Assembly: GCA_035536185.1 (NCBI GenBank)
Contig: DATLOM010000021.1
Coordinates: 62,001 to 126,000 of the forward strand
DNA from: GCA-2861595 sp035536185
GTDB lineage: Bacteria; Actinomycetota; Acidimicrobiia; Acidimicrobiales; GCA-2861595
Direction: 5' to 3'
DNA length: 64,000 bases
The notes beneath the pieces are model-generated. The model was not told the DNA's origin. It was given only the letters and a program-made list of their open reading frames with translations, and made no database searches. Both the position numbers and the translations under genes were made by a program. How positions within the stretch are numbered: position 1 is the first letter of the stretch; each line of letters starts with the position of its first letter. Positions 1 to 8,400 of this stretch are shown one piece after another.

Positions 1-192
1 AACCGTGATTCCTTCAACGATGAGCTGCTCCTCGAGGTCACTCCAGAACGTCCCAGCGGGTCGGGAGTCGGTGGAGCCTTTGCGGATGCTCCCCGACAAG
101 TAGACGTAGAGAATGTCTCGCTCCGGTTGTCGGCACCCGATTGGGGGCGCAGCGGCAAGTTCACCTACAAGCGACAGGGACGACGGCGTCAT
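1..192 (-). CDS. Partial protein, possible deoxyribosyltransferase-like fold
   Basis: An open frame enters from the left edge and can be read back to an ATG at 192, giving about 64 codons with no stop. It contains ILYVYLSGSIRKG and, further on, FWSDLEEQL. A beta strand ending in a YLSGSI-type glycine/serine loop is reminiscent of the first nucleotide-binding loop of nucleoside 2-deoxyribosyltransferase or TIR-like proteins; this is recall of a family pattern, not proof. The first 25 residues look unstructured, so the true start may lie closer to the motif. The rest of the gene is outside the window. It lies in accessory DNA beside tRNA-Leu. Confidence 0.4.
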   Translation of the reverse strand, partial: MTPSSLSLVGELAAAPPIGCRQPERDILYVYLSGSIRKGSTDSRPAGTFWSDLEEQLIVEGITV

Positions 193-265
193 GCCGCCTC
201 CGAGGGTCGATCCAGGTCGCGCCCGCCTATCCGCGCCCAACGACGGTCGAATGTCATTGCTGTAA

Positions 266-278
266 TTCTACGGTAGAA
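266..278. promoter_or_regulatory. Perfect palindrome TTCTAC-G-GTAGAA, operator-like
   Basis: Arms TTCTAC and GTAGAA flank a single G. It lies about 60 bp upstream of the HTH reading frame at 337 and shares its half-site with the inverted repeat at 323-335 and with the tandem repeat at 838-859. A binding site for the adjacent HTH protein is the simplest explanation (inference). Confidence 0.5.
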
Positions 279-322
279 GGCCCAGCGATGCCAGCCCAGG
301 CAGAGTTCTGCACTGATTTGCC

Positions 323-335
323 GTAGATTTTCTAC
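323..335 (+). promoter_or_regulatory. GTAGA/TCTAC inverted repeat overlapping a probable -10
   Basis: GTAGA and TCTAC are separated by TTT. The same stretch contains TAGATT (324-329), a TANNNT -10 hexamer, and the GTG start at 337 follows after 7 nt with no ribosome-binding site. This suggests a leaderless transcript with an operator on top of its -10, i.e. autoregulation. Confidence 0.5.
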
Positions 336-336
336 A

Positions 337-724
337 GTGAGGCGCACCTTGGACGCGGATCTGCTCTCGGTCAGCGACGCAGCTAGTCGCCTTGGCATCA
401 CTGAGGGCGCTGTCCGGTACCGAATCAAGCACGAACAGCTCCCGGTGCAGGTGGACGAGCGCGGACGCAAGCGCATACCTGTGCAAGCGGTCGAGCGCGC
501 GCGAGGAGGCCAGCCAATCGGTCCGACCCTCACCGGAGGAACTTCTCGCCGAGTCACAACAGGATGCTGCCGCGCTCCGCGATGTCCTCCGGTCGGTTGT
601 CGCTGCTCGAGAGCGGACGGCCGACTCCATACGGGCTGCACTCGACGCTGAGCGAATCCTGTTGGACTCACTCCTGGCGACGATCGGGGATGTCTCAGCG
701 CCACCCACGGCCCACGTCGAGTAG
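337..724 (+). pseudogene. Excisionase/MerR-like HTH + coiled-coil protein, frameshifted
   Basis: Frame 1 starts at GTG 337 and encodes an N-terminal winged-HTH of the DNA-binding excisionase type (SVSDAASRLGITEGAVRYRI, then a K/R-rich wing ending RKRIPVQAVERA). Around 495-503, a GCGCGCGCG run, the sensible sequence moves to the +1 frame and continues as a heptad-like helix (LLAESQQDAAALRDVLRSVV) ending at 724. HTH followed by a C-terminal helical tail is also the layout of the gene at 17566-18048. The shift in an alternating GC run may be a natural inactivation or a sequencing error. No ribosome-binding site is seen; start inferred from the -10 at 324-329. Confidence 0.6.
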
Positions 725-837
725 GCCTGCCACTGCACGCGAGCCAGTGCGCGGCTGGTCGAGCGGCGCCACCTCGGCTGCACCGCTGGTCGCACATTGC
801 GGTCCTGCAGCGGACGTCCGGGTTCGTTGCGCGTGCG

Positions 838-859
838 CCGGTAGAAGTCCGGTAGAAGT
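838..859. repeat. Tandem 11-bp repeat CCGGTAGAAGT x2
   Basis: Two exact adjacent copies (838-848 and 849-859) containing the GTAGAA half-site also found at 266-278. They lie between the HTH pseudogene and tRNA-Leu, in about 180 bp (725-907) where I find no convincing gene. Confidence 0.6.
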
Positions 860-907
860 CGGCCATCGCGGCGTCGATCGCGTACGCCGTGACCTGCGCC
901 AACGCGG

Positions 908-991
<84 letters not shown>

Positions 992-1061
992 GAGCGGTGG
1001 GTGAGAACGGTAGCCGACATCTCGGAGCCTCTCGCCGGGCTTCGGGGGGGCCGCCCGTAGG

Positions 1062-1067
1062 TAAGGT
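1062..1067 (+). promoter_or_regulatory. Candidate -10 (TAAGGT) for leaderless fhaA
   Basis: TANNNT hexamer 8 nt before the ATG at 1076; no ribosome-binding site lies between them. Confidence 0.45.
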
Positions 1068-1075
1068 CGCGCCAC

Positions 1076-1732
1076 ATGGGACTGCAGCAGTTCGAGCGCC
1101 GGCTCGAGCGCCTGGTCGAGGGCGTGTTCGCCAAGGCCTTCCGTAGTGGGCTGCAGCCGGTCGAGCTGGGCCGGCGCCTCACACGGGAGATGGACACCCA
1201 GCGCGCCGTGGGGGTGCGGGGGGTCATCGCCCCCAACGCCTTCACCTTCGCCCTCGCTCCCGCCGATCTGGAGCGCTTCCAGTCATTTTCCGAGGCAATG
1301 GTGCGGGAGCTCGCCGATGCCGCCCGCGAGCACGCCCGCACCGAGGGCTACGTCTTCGTCGGGCCGGTCGAAGTGGTGCTGGAGGAGGATGCGTCGGTGA
1401 CGCCAGGGACGTTCCTCGTGGCCGGAGAGGTGCGGGAGGCTCCCGGCGGCGCGGTCGTGGGCTCGCTGGTGCTCCCCGACGGCTCGCGGGTCGGGATCAG
1501 CGACGAACCGGTCACCATCGGGCGCCTCTCCGACTGCGACGTTCCGGTGAACGACGAGAGCGTCAGCCGGCGTCACGCCGAGGTCCGGCGCCAGGGCAGC
1601 GACATCGTCGTGGTGGACCTGGGCTCCACCAACGGCACCAAGGTGAACGGCGCCGGCGTGAGAGAACGGCGGCTGGCCGACGGCGACGAGATCACGGTGG
1701 GGTCCACGAGGCTGCGCTTCGAGGCTTCGTAG
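1076..1732 (+). CDS. fhaA: FhaA-like protein (DUF3662 + FHA)
   Basis: 218 aa. Residues 1 to about 115 form the DUF3662 domain typical of FhaA (starting MGLQQFERRLERLVEGVFAK), and residues about 145-215 form an FHA phosphothreonine-binding domain with GRLSDCDV, SRRHAEV and GSTNGTKVNG. The arginine, serine and histidine of the peptide-binding loops are present. In mycobacteria FhaA is a cytoplasmic adaptor that binds phosphorylated envelope proteins (MviN/MurJ, CwlM, PknB targets). It is the first gene of a co-directional cluster and probably has a leaderless start. It lacks the long disordered linker of mycobacterial FhaA, so is much shorter. Confidence 0.9.
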   Translation: MGLQQFERRLERLVEGVFAKAFRSGLQPVELGRRLTREMDTQRAVGVRGVIAPNAFTFALAPADLERFQSFSEAMVRELADAAREHARTEGYVFVGPVEVVLEEDASVTPGTFLVAGEVREAPGGAVVGSLVLPDGSRVGISDEPVTIGRLSDCDVPVNDESVSRRHAEVRRQGSDIVVVDLGSTNGTKVNGAGVRERRLADGDEITVGSTRLRFEAS

Positions 1733-1741
1733 GCGTCGCCT

Positions 1742-2203
1742 GTGCCCGAGTCCCTCCTCACCATCCTCAAGTTCTGCTTTCTCGCGCTCCTGTGGCTCTT
1801 CTTCCTGCGGGTGCTCTGGGCCGTGTGGTCCGAGGTCAACACGCCGGTGGCGGCCGCCGCTCCGCCGGCCCCCGCCGCCTCCCGGGCGCCGGCCCGGACC
1901 CCGGGCCCCGACGCCGGCCGGCTGAAGGTGATCGAGCCTCCCGAGCGCCGGGGGACCGCCTATGACTTGGGAGACGAGCTCACCGTGGGGCGAGCCAGCA
2001 GTTGCGGCGTGGCCCTCACCGAGGACACCTACGCCTCGCAGCTTCACGCCCGCGTCTTCCGCAGGGACGGCCGGGTCTGGCTGGAGGATCTCGGCTCCAC
2101 GAACGGCACCTATCTGAACGCCAAGCCGGTCTCCGCCCCGGTTGCCCTCCGGCGCGGGGACCGCCTGCAGATCGGACGCACCGTCTTCGAGGTGGCCAAG
2201 TGA
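1742..2203 (+). CDS. fhaB: FhaB/FipA-like membrane FHA protein
   Basis: 153 aa. One N-terminal membrane segment (LLTILKFCFLALLWLFFLRV, about residues 4-24), an alanine/proline linker, then an FHA domain from about residue 70 with VGRASSCG, QLHARV and GSTNGTYLN. The usual SRxH is SQLH here. The GTG start follows fhaA by 9 nt. The 3' end overlaps the phosphatase start by GTGA. In the mycobacterial cluster the equivalent protein links division-protein phosphorylation to the septum; here function is inferred from domain and position. Confidence 0.85.
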   Translation: MPESLLTILKFCFLALLWLFFLRVLWAVWSEVNTPVAAAAPPAPAASRAPARTPGPDAGRLKVIEPPERRGTAYDLGDELTVGRASSCGVALTEDTYASQLHARVFRRDGRVWLEDLGSTNGTYLNAKPVSAPVALRRGDRLQIGRTVFEVAK

Positions 2204-3543
2204 CGGTGCTGCGGGGGGGCGGCGCCACCGACGTGGGGCGGGTGCGGTCGAACAACCAGGACCAGCTCCTGATGGCCGGCACCCTGTTCGCCGTGGCCGA
2301 CGGGATGGGGGGCCACGCCGGCGGTGAGGTGGCCGCCCAGGCCGCCGTCGAGGCGCTGCGTGCCGCCTTCGACGAGAACCCCTCCGCCGACGGCCTGGCC
2401 GATGCCGTGCGCAAGGCGAACGAAGTCGTGTGGAACCGGGCCCAGGAAGGGCGGGAGCTGCGGGGGATGGGGACCACGATGACCGCCGTCGCCCTGGTCG
2501 AAGGAGACAGGGACGAGGACGATCTGCTCGCCGTGGTGAACGTCGGCGACTCCCGGGCCTACCTGCTGCGAGACGGCGAGCTCGAGCAGCTCACCGAGGA
2601 CCACAGCGTCCCCGAGGAGCTGCGGCGTGCCGGTCGCCTCACCGACGCCGAGGCCGACGCCCACCCCCAACGCAATGTGTTGACCCGCGCCCTCGGCATC
2701 GATCCCAATGTGGAGGTCGACTGCTTCCAGGTCACTCCGTACCGCGGTGACCGTCTCGTGCTGTCCAGCGACGGGCTGTACAACGAGCTGAACAAGACCG
2801 AGATCGTGTCCATCCTTCGGCGGCTGTCCGATCCGGAGGAGGCCGCCCAGGAACTGGTCACCATGGCCAAGGAGCACGGCGGCAACGACAACATCACCGT
2901 CGTGGTCGTAGACGTGGTGGACGACGACTCCCGGTCCCTTCGAGCTTCTGCCGCGGTGGCGCCCGACCCGGCCGCGGCCGCCACGACCGGGCGCCGGCGG
3001 CGGGACCCCGTCGCCTCGGCTCCCCCGTCCACTGAGACCAATCTTCCGAGCCTGGCACGTTCAGCCGCGTCCGATCCCGCTCCGCCACCGGCTCCTATCC
3101 CCCCACCCCGCTCCCCCGACGTCATCGCCGGCGGCACGGGGCGGCGGATCACCCTCCGGGCCGCACTGTTCGTGACGTTGGTCGTGCTCGTCCTGGTGGC
3201 CGCTCTGGGAGCGACGGCCTGGTATGGACGGGGCGGGTACTTCGTCGGCGCCGAGGGCGGGCGCGGCGACCGAGTGCTGATCTTCAAGGGCCGGCCTGGC
3301 GGGCTGCTCTGGTTCGAGCCCACCATCGTGGAGCCCACCGGTGTCTCGCTGAGCGACCTCCGGCCGAACAACGCCCAGGACATCCGCTCAGGCAAGGAGT
3401 TCGGCTCCGTCGCCGCCGCCCGCCGCTACGTGGACAACGTCACCGAGGCGGCGGCTCCGACCACTACGACCACCGTCCCCTTCCCTCCCGGCCCCACCAC
3501 CACGGGACCGGCGCCACCGCCGCCGCCGGCGCCGGTCCCATGA
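2200..3543 (+). CDS. pstP: PP2C-family Ser/Thr phosphatase, membrane-anchored (PstP)
   Basis: 447 aa from the GTG that overlaps the fhaB stop. The catalytic PP2C domain fills residues 1 to about 240 with the metal-binding motifs RSNNQD, ADGMGGHAGGE, NVGDSRAYL, SSDGL and GGNDNI. A linker rich in Ala/Pro follows, then one membrane span (ALFVTLVVLVLVAALGATAW, about residues 325-345) and an extracellular part of about 100 residues ending in a Pro/Thr tail. It reverses the phosphorylation made by PknB encoded in the same cluster. The last codon overlaps rodA by ATGA, implying translational coupling. Confidence 0.93.
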   Translation: MTVLRGGGATDVGRVRSNNQDQLLMAGTLFAVADGMGGHAGGEVAAQAAVEALRAAFDENPSADGLADAVRKANEVVWNRAQEGRELRGMGTTMTAVALVEGDRDEDDLLAVVNVGDSRAYLLRDGELEQLTEDHSVPEELRRAGRLTDAEADAHPQRNVLTRALGIDPNVEVDCFQVTPYRGDRLVLSSDGLYNELNKTEIVSILRRLSDPEEAAQELVTMAKEHGGNDNITVVVVDVVDDDSRSLRASAAVAPDPAAAATTGRRRRDPVASAPPSTETNLPSLARSAASDPAPPPAPIPPPRSPDVIAGGTGRRITLRAALFVTLVVLVLVAALGATAWYGRGGYFVGAEGGRGDRVLIFKGRPGGLLWFEPTIVEPTGVSLSDLRPNNAQDIRSGKEFGSVAAARRYVDNVTEAAAPTTTTTVPFPPGPTTTGPAPPPPPAPVP

Positions 3544-4862
3544 CAAGCTCGCCCCGCCGCAGCACCGAGCTGGGGCTGCTGGTGCTGGCCGCCCTCGTCA
3601 CCAGCGCCCTGTACGTGCTGGCCAGCCTCGGCAAGTCCGCTTCGATCCCGGCTGACGCCATCGGGTTCCTGGTCGTCGTGCTCGCCCTCTTCGTCGCCGC
3701 CCACGTGGCCATCCGCTGGCTGGCCCCCGACGCCGACGGCACCCTGTTCCCCCTGGCCGTGGTCCTGAACGGCATCGGTTACGTGTTCATCGCCCGCCTG
3801 AACCCCTCCCTTGCCGGGCTGCAGGCACTGTGGACCGCGGTCGGCATAGCCGCCTTCGTGGGAACCCTCGCCCTGGTGAGGCGCGTCCGCGACCTCGAGA
3901 GGTACCGCTACACCTTCGCCCTCGTCGGCGTCGTGCTGCTGATGATGCCCCTGGTGCCGGGCCTCGGGCGCACCATCAACGGCGCCCGGCTGTGGATCCG
4001 GCTCGGCACCATCACCTTCCAGCCGGGCGAGATCGCCAAGATCGCCCTGGCCATCTTCTTCGCCGCCTATCTGGTGGAGAAGCGTGACGTCCTCCGGGAC
4101 TTCGGCCGGGGCCGGCTGCTCAACGGCCGGTCGCTGGGCCCCATCATCCTGGCCTGGGGGGCGTCTCTGCTGGTGATGACGGGCGAGCGCGATCTCGGTT
4201 CGTCCCTCCTGTTCTTCGCCCTCTTCATCTCCATGCTCTGGCTGGCCACGGCACGGGCCGAGTTCCTCGGGGTCGGCTTCGTCCTCTTCAGCGGCGGCGC
4301 CTTCGTCGCCTACTCGGCCTTCGGCCACGTGCAGTCGCGCATCCGGGTGTGGATAGACCCGTGGTCCCGCGCCGCGGACCAGGGCTACCAGCTCGTCCAG
4401 GCCGCCTATGCCTTCGGCTCCGGAGGCTTCGCCGGAACGGGCCCGGGGCTGGGATCACCGGGCAAGATCCCGGCGGCGACCACCGACTTCATCTTCGCCG
4501 CCATCGGCGAGGAGCTGGGCCTGCTCGGGACGGCCGGCGTGCTCATCGCCTTCGTGTTCATGGTCGGCGCCGGCCTTCGGGTGGCCACGGCGGCCGAGCA
4601 ACCCTTCGAGAAGCTGCTCGCCGCCGGCCTCACCACCATCCTCGCCGTGCAGACCTTCATCATCGTCGGCGGTGTCACCCGCCTCGTCCCCCTCACCGGC
4701 GTCACCCTCCCCTTCATGTCCTACGGCGGGTCGTCACTCCTGGCCAACTACGTCCTGCTGGCCCTCCTCCTGCGCATCTCCGACGACACCGCCCGCCGGG
4801 CCGGCAGGGCCGCCGCCGAAGCGGGATCCCTCTCCGACGAAACCGTCCTGGCCGCCGGATGA
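3540..4862 (+). CDS. rodA: SEDS peptidoglycan glycosyltransferase (RodA/FtsW)
   Basis: 440 aa, about ten hydrophobic segments. Signature SEDS motifs are visible: the conserved WIDPW loop and the following GSGGFAGTGPGLG, FIFAAIGEELGLLG, and the C-terminal PFMSYGGSSLLANY. SEDS proteins polymerise lipid II in the membrane with a class B PBP, here encoded next door. Called RodA rather than FtsW because of the pstP-rodA-pbpA-pknB order seen in mycobacteria; FtsW cannot be excluded from sequence alone. Confidence 0.92.
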   Translation: MTSSPRRSTELGLLVLAALVTSALYVLASLGKSASIPADAIGFLVVVLALFVAAHVAIRWLAPDADGTLFPLAVVLNGIGYVFIARLNPSLAGLQALWTAVGIAAFVGTLALVRRVRDLERYRYTFALVGVVLLMMPLVPGLGRTINGARLWIRLGTITFQPGEIAKIALAIFFAAYLVEKRDVLRDFGRGRLLNGRSLGPIILAWGASLLVMTGERDLGSSLLFFALFISMLWLATARAEFLGVGFVLFSGGAFVAYSAFGHVQSRIRVWIDPWSRAADQGYQLVQAAYAFGSGGFAGTGPGLGSPGKIPAATTDFIFAAIGEELGLLGTAGVLIAFVFMVGAGLRVATAAEQPFEKLLAAGLTTILAVQTFIIVGGVTRLVPLTGVTLPFMSYGGSSLLANYVLLALLLRISDDTARRAGRAAAEAGSLSDETVLAAG

Positions 4863-4897
4863 TGACGCACTCATCGTTGATCCGCACCCACGGCGCC

Positions 4898-4951
4898 GGG
4901 CGGGGGTGGGGACCCCGCCCCGGCGAGGAGGCCGGGGTTGGGGCCCCGGCC
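4898..4951 (+). promoter_or_regulatory. Two adjacent GC hairpins in the rodA-pbpA leader
   Basis: Hairpin A: GGGCGGGG (4898-4905) with CCCCGCCC (4913-4920), 7-nt loop. Hairpin B: GGCCGGGG (4930-4937) with CCCCGGCC (4944-4951), 6-nt loop. Hairpin B ends one base before the GGGGAA that is the only ribosome-binding-like sequence ahead of the pbpA GTG (4963). It is the only sizeable gap in an otherwise overlapping operon, so it may tune pbpA translation or partly end transcription. Confidence 0.55.
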
Positions 4952-4962
4952 GGGGAATAAGC

Positions 4963-6411
4963 GTGGACCACCAGATACGCCGGCTCGGCCTCGTGCTCAT
5001 GATCCTGTTCTTCGCCCTGTTCCTCAGGCTCAACGACCTGCAGGTGCTCAGGTCCGAACAGCTGGCCAATGCCCCCGGCAACACCCGTACGGTCATACGG
5101 GACTTCAGCCGGGAACGGGGCGTGATCCAGACGGCCGACGGCGCCATCGTCGCCCGCTCGGTGGCCACCGACGACGCCTTCGAGCGGCGCCGGGAGTACC
5201 CCGAGGGTGAGCTGTTCGCCCACGTAGCCGGCTACTTCTCCTTCACCTACGGCACCGAAGGCGTGGAGCGCACCTACGGCTCGGACCTGGCCGGGCGCAG
5301 CGTCGCCATGAAGCGGCCCAGCGATCTGTTCTCCGACCGGGTCCGCACCGGCAACGTCACCCTCACCGTCTCGAAGTCCCTGCAGCAGGTGGCCCGCGAC
5401 GCTCTTGGGAACCGCAAGGGATCCGTGGTCGCCGTCGATCCCACCAACGGTGCCGTGCTGGCCATGTGGAGCTTCCCCTCCTTCGATCCGGCACCCCTGG
5501 CCGGCCACGACCAGAAGGCCGTGCAGGCCAGGTACGCCGAGCTCCAGGCCGATGCGGCCAAGCCGATGCTGCCCCGCTCCTACCGTGAGCGCTACGCCCC
5601 CGGCTCCACCTTCAAGGTGGTGACGGCGGCCGCCGCGCTGGAGCAGGCTCCGGACCTTGTCTCCAAGGACTATCCCCGCCTCCGGACCCTCGACCTCCCA
5701 CAGACGGACCGGGACCTGCCCAACTTCGAGAGCAGCAACTGTGGCGGCTCGCTGAGCGACCTCCTGCGGGTGTCCTGCAACACCGGGTTCGCCCAGATGG
5801 GCATAGACCTCGGGGCCGACAAGCTCTCCGGCGAGGCCGGCGATTTCGGGTTCGGCGGCCGCCCGCCCCTGGACCTGCCGGCCATCCGAGGCTCGGTCTT
5901 CCCCGGCCCGTCGGCCTTTGCCCGCGACATCCCGGCGCTGGCCAAGTCGGCCATCGGCCAGCAGGACGTGTCGGCCACGCCGCTGCAGATGGCCCTGGTG
6001 GCGGCCGGAGTGGCCAACGGCGGCGTGATCATGAAGCCCCACGTGATGGCCGAGGTCCGCGACGACGAGGGCGAGGTGGTCAAGAGCTGGAACCCCGAGC
6101 CGTGGAAGCAGGCGATGTCGGCCCAGAACGCGGCGAGCCTCCGCGACATGATGGTCCAGGTCGTCAACGCCGGCACCGGTCGTCGCGCCGCCCTGCCGAG
6201 CGTGCAGGTGGCGGGCAAGACAGGCACGGCGCAGACACAGGGCGACAACGCCCACGCCTGGATGGTCGCCTTCGCCCCGGCCGATGCCCCCCGGGTGGCC
6301 GTTGCCGTCATCGTCGAGAGCCAGCCCGGTCTCGGCGACAGCGTCACCGGTGGCCGCGTTGCCGCGCCCATCGCCCAGTCCGTCCTCAGGGCCGCTCTGG
6401 GCGCCCCGTAG
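4963..6411 (+). CDS. pbpA: Class B penicillin-binding protein (PbpA, transpeptidase)
   Basis: 482 aa from GTG 4963, preceded by GGGGAA. N-terminal membrane anchor (LGLVLMILFFALFLRL), a dimerisation region, then the transpeptidase domain with SxxK (GSTFK, catalytic Ser), SxN (VSCNTG) and KTG (AGKTGTAQ). It cross-links peptidoglycan strands outside the membrane and pairs with the SEDS enzyme encoded upstream. Length and layout match mycobacterial PbpA. It lies 14 nt upstream of pknB. Confidence 0.93.
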   Translation: MDHQIRRLGLVLMILFFALFLRLNDLQVLRSEQLANAPGNTRTVIRDFSRERGVIQTADGAIVARSVATDDAFERRREYPEGELFAHVAGYFSFTYGTEGVERTYGSDLAGRSVAMKRPSDLFSDRVRTGNVTLTVSKSLQQVARDALGNRKGSVVAVDPTNGAVLAMWSFPSFDPAPLAGHDQKAVQARYAELQADAAKPMLPRSYRERYAPGSTFKVVTAAAALEQAPDLVSKDYPRLRTLDLPQTDRDLPNFESSNCGGSLSDLLRVSCNTGFAQMGIDLGADKLSGEAGDFGFGGRPPLDLPAIRGSVFPGPSAFARDIPALAKSAIGQQDVSATPLQMALVAAGVANGGVIMKPHVMAEVRDDEGEVVKSWNPEPWKQAMSAQNAASLRDMMVQVVNAGTGRRAALPSVQVAGKTGTAQTQGDNAHAWMVAFAPADAPRVAVAVIVESQPGLGDSVTGGRVAAPIAQSVLRAALGAP

Positions 6412-6425
6412 GCTGGCCTTCGCGC

Positions 6426-8384
6426 ATGGACAGCCCCCCCGCACGCGTCTACAGCGGGCGCTACGAGATCGTGCGGCCTATAGCGCGCGGGGGCATGGCC
6501 GAGGTGTACCTGGCGCGAGACCAGCTGCTGGACCGCCCCGTCGCCCTCAAGGTGCTCTTCCCCGAGCTCTCGGTCGACCGCTCCTTCGTCGAGCGCTTCC
6601 GCCGGGAGGCCCAGGCCGCGGCCAACCTCAGCCACCCGAACATCGTGTCGGTCTACGACTGGGGCGAGGAGGGCGACACCTACTTCATCGTCATGGAGTT
6701 CATCGACGGCCGGCCGCTGTCCAGCGTCATCCGGTCGCAGGGAAAGCTCCTTCCCGACCGTGCCGCGGCCATCGGCGCCGATGTCGCCGCCGCCCTCTCC
6801 TTCGCCCACCGCCACGACGTCGTGCACCGTGACGTGAAGCCCGGCAACGTGCTCATCGACACCGACGGCCACGTCAAGGTGGCCGACTTCGGCATCGCCC
6901 GGGCCAAGAACACCGACGAGAACCTCACTCAGACCGGAGCGGTGATGGGCACCGCCACCTACTTCTCGCCGGAGCAGGCCCAGGGGCTCGGCGTAGACGC
7001 CCGCAGCGACGTCTACTCCCTCGGCGTCGTTCTCTACGAGATGGTCACCGGGTCGCCGCCCTTCTCCGGGGACAACCCCCTCACCATCGCCTACAAGCAC
7101 GTGAGGGAGATCCCCGAGCCGCCACGCCTCCGTGACCCCGCGCTACCCGCCGCCTTCGAGGCCATCGTCCTCCAGGCGCTGGCCAAGGACCCGGCCGAGC
7201 GCTACGCCACCGCCGATGAGCTGCGCAACGACCTCCTGCGCTACCAGCAGGGACGCGACGTTCTCGCCGTGCCGCCGGTACCCAGAGATGTGCCGGACGA
7301 GACCGTGGCCGTCCCGGCCATGGATGGAGCCACCCGGGTCAACCGGCGCACGGGACCGATGCCGGGCAGCGTCATCCCGGTGCCGGCCGATGGCGAGGCC
7401 CGCCGCGGCACGGGCGCCTACATCGGGCTACTCGCCTTCATGCTCGTCGCCCTGACCATCCTGCTGTTCCTCCTGGGCAGGACGCTCGGGCTCTTCGGCG
7501 ACGACGACGGCGCCGCCAGCGTGGTCGTACCGAGCGTGGTGGGCCAACCGGCCGACGACGCCGAGCGAACCCTCGAGGATCTCGGCTTCGTGGTCCGTAC
7601 CGAGCTGGAGGACAACGAAGCCGAGGCCAACGTCGTGTTCGACCAGGACCCCGATGCCGACACCAAGGTCGACGACGGATCTCCGGTGACCCTGAAGGTC
7701 AGCCGGGGGGCACGTCCCGTCGACGTCCCATCGGTGGTGGGTGAGGAGGAGGCCGACGCCATCTCCCTGCTGGAGAGCCTGGGCTTCGAGGTCGAGACCA
7801 CCCAGCAACCCGACGACGATCAGCCCGCCGGCCGGGTCGTCCTCCAGGATCCCAAGCCCAGCACGCCGGCGCCGAAGGGCTCCAGCGTCACCATCACGGT
7901 GTCGACCGGGAAGCCGAAGGTCGAGGTGCCGCTGGTCGTGGGCAAGGACGGCACCGCGGCGGCCGACGACATCGTCAACGCCGGCCTGCGCGTCCGTACG
8001 ATCAACGAGCCATCCACCAGCGTGGAGAGGGGCAAGGTCGTCCGCACCGATCCGGCGGCCGGTTCCTCGGTGGACAAGGGTTCGGTGGTGACGGTCTTCG
8101 TGTCCTCCGGCGTGGAGACGGCGCAGGTCCCCAACGTCATCGGCAGGCGCCAGGAGGAGGCCACCGCCGCCCTGCAGGCGCTCGGGTTCACCGTGAAGGT
8201 GGAGAACGTGGTGGTCGTGAGCGACGCCGACGACGGGCGGGTGCTCGAGCAGAGCCCCACCGGCGGGACCGACGCTCCCAAGGGTTCCACCGTCACCATC
8301 AGGGTCGGCCGCAAGGTCGGCGGGCCCCCCACGTCCAGCACGACCTCCATCGTCACCACCAGCAGCACGCCTCCAACCACCTAG
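6426..8384 (+). CDS. pknB: Ser/Thr kinase with four PASTA repeats (PknB)
   Basis: 652 aa. Kinase domain at about residues 12-270 with glycine loop ARGGMAEVY, catalytic lysine in VALKVL, HRDVKPGN, DFGIAR and an activation-loop threonine region (TQTGAVMGTATY). A Pro-rich juxtamembrane linker, one membrane span (about residues 337-357), and four tandem extracellular PASTA repeats, each opening with a V-P-x-V-x-G type motif. A Ser/Thr tail ends the protein. PASTA repeats sense muropeptides or lipid II. The cluster has only this one kinase; the pknA gene that in mycobacteria lies between pbpA and pknB is absent. Confidence 0.95.
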   Translation: MDSPPARVYSGRYEIVRPIARGGMAEVYLARDQLLDRPVALKVLFPELSVDRSFVERFRREAQAAANLSHPNIVSVYDWGEEGDTYFIVMEFIDGRPLSSVIRSQGKLLPDRAAAIGADVAAALSFAHRHDVVHRDVKPGNVLIDTDGHVKVADFGIARAKNTDENLTQTGAVMGTATYFSPEQAQGLGVDARSDVYSLGVVLYEMVTGSPPFSGDNPLTIAYKHVREIPEPPRLRDPALPAAFEAIVLQALAKDPAERYATADELRNDLLRYQQGRDVLAVPPVPRDVPDETVAVPAMDGATRVNRRTGPMPGSVIPVPADGEARRGTGAYIGLLAFMLVALTILLFLLGRTLGLFGDDDGAASVVVPSVVGQPADDAERTLEDLGFVVRTELEDNEAEANVVFDQDPDADTKVDDGSPVTLKVSRGARPVDVPSVVGEEEADAISLLESLGFEVETTQQPDDDQPAGRVVLQDPKPSTPAPKGSSVTITVSTGKPKVEVPLVVGKDGTAAADDIVNAGLRVRTINEPSTSVERGKVVRTDPAAGSSVDKGSVVTVFVSSGVETAQVPNVIGRRQEEATAALQALGFTVKVENVVVVSDADDGRVLEQSPTGGTDAPKGSTVTIRVGRKVGGPPTSSTTSIVTTSSTPPTT

Positions 8385-8400
8385 CGGAGGTAGGGGGCGC

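Noticed and set aside
724..907. Possible integrase remnant on the minus strand beside tRNA-Leu
   Set aside because: Fragments such as MADFYRTSTGARATNPDV do not form a recognisable tyrosine-recombinase motif; stays unassigned.
3426..4328. Long antisense frame opposite rodA (similar frames lie opposite gyrA, trxB and parB)
   Set aside because: Composition rich in His/Gly/Gln/Arg typical of the reverse of GC-rich coding sequence; the opposite strand has a clear conserved protein.
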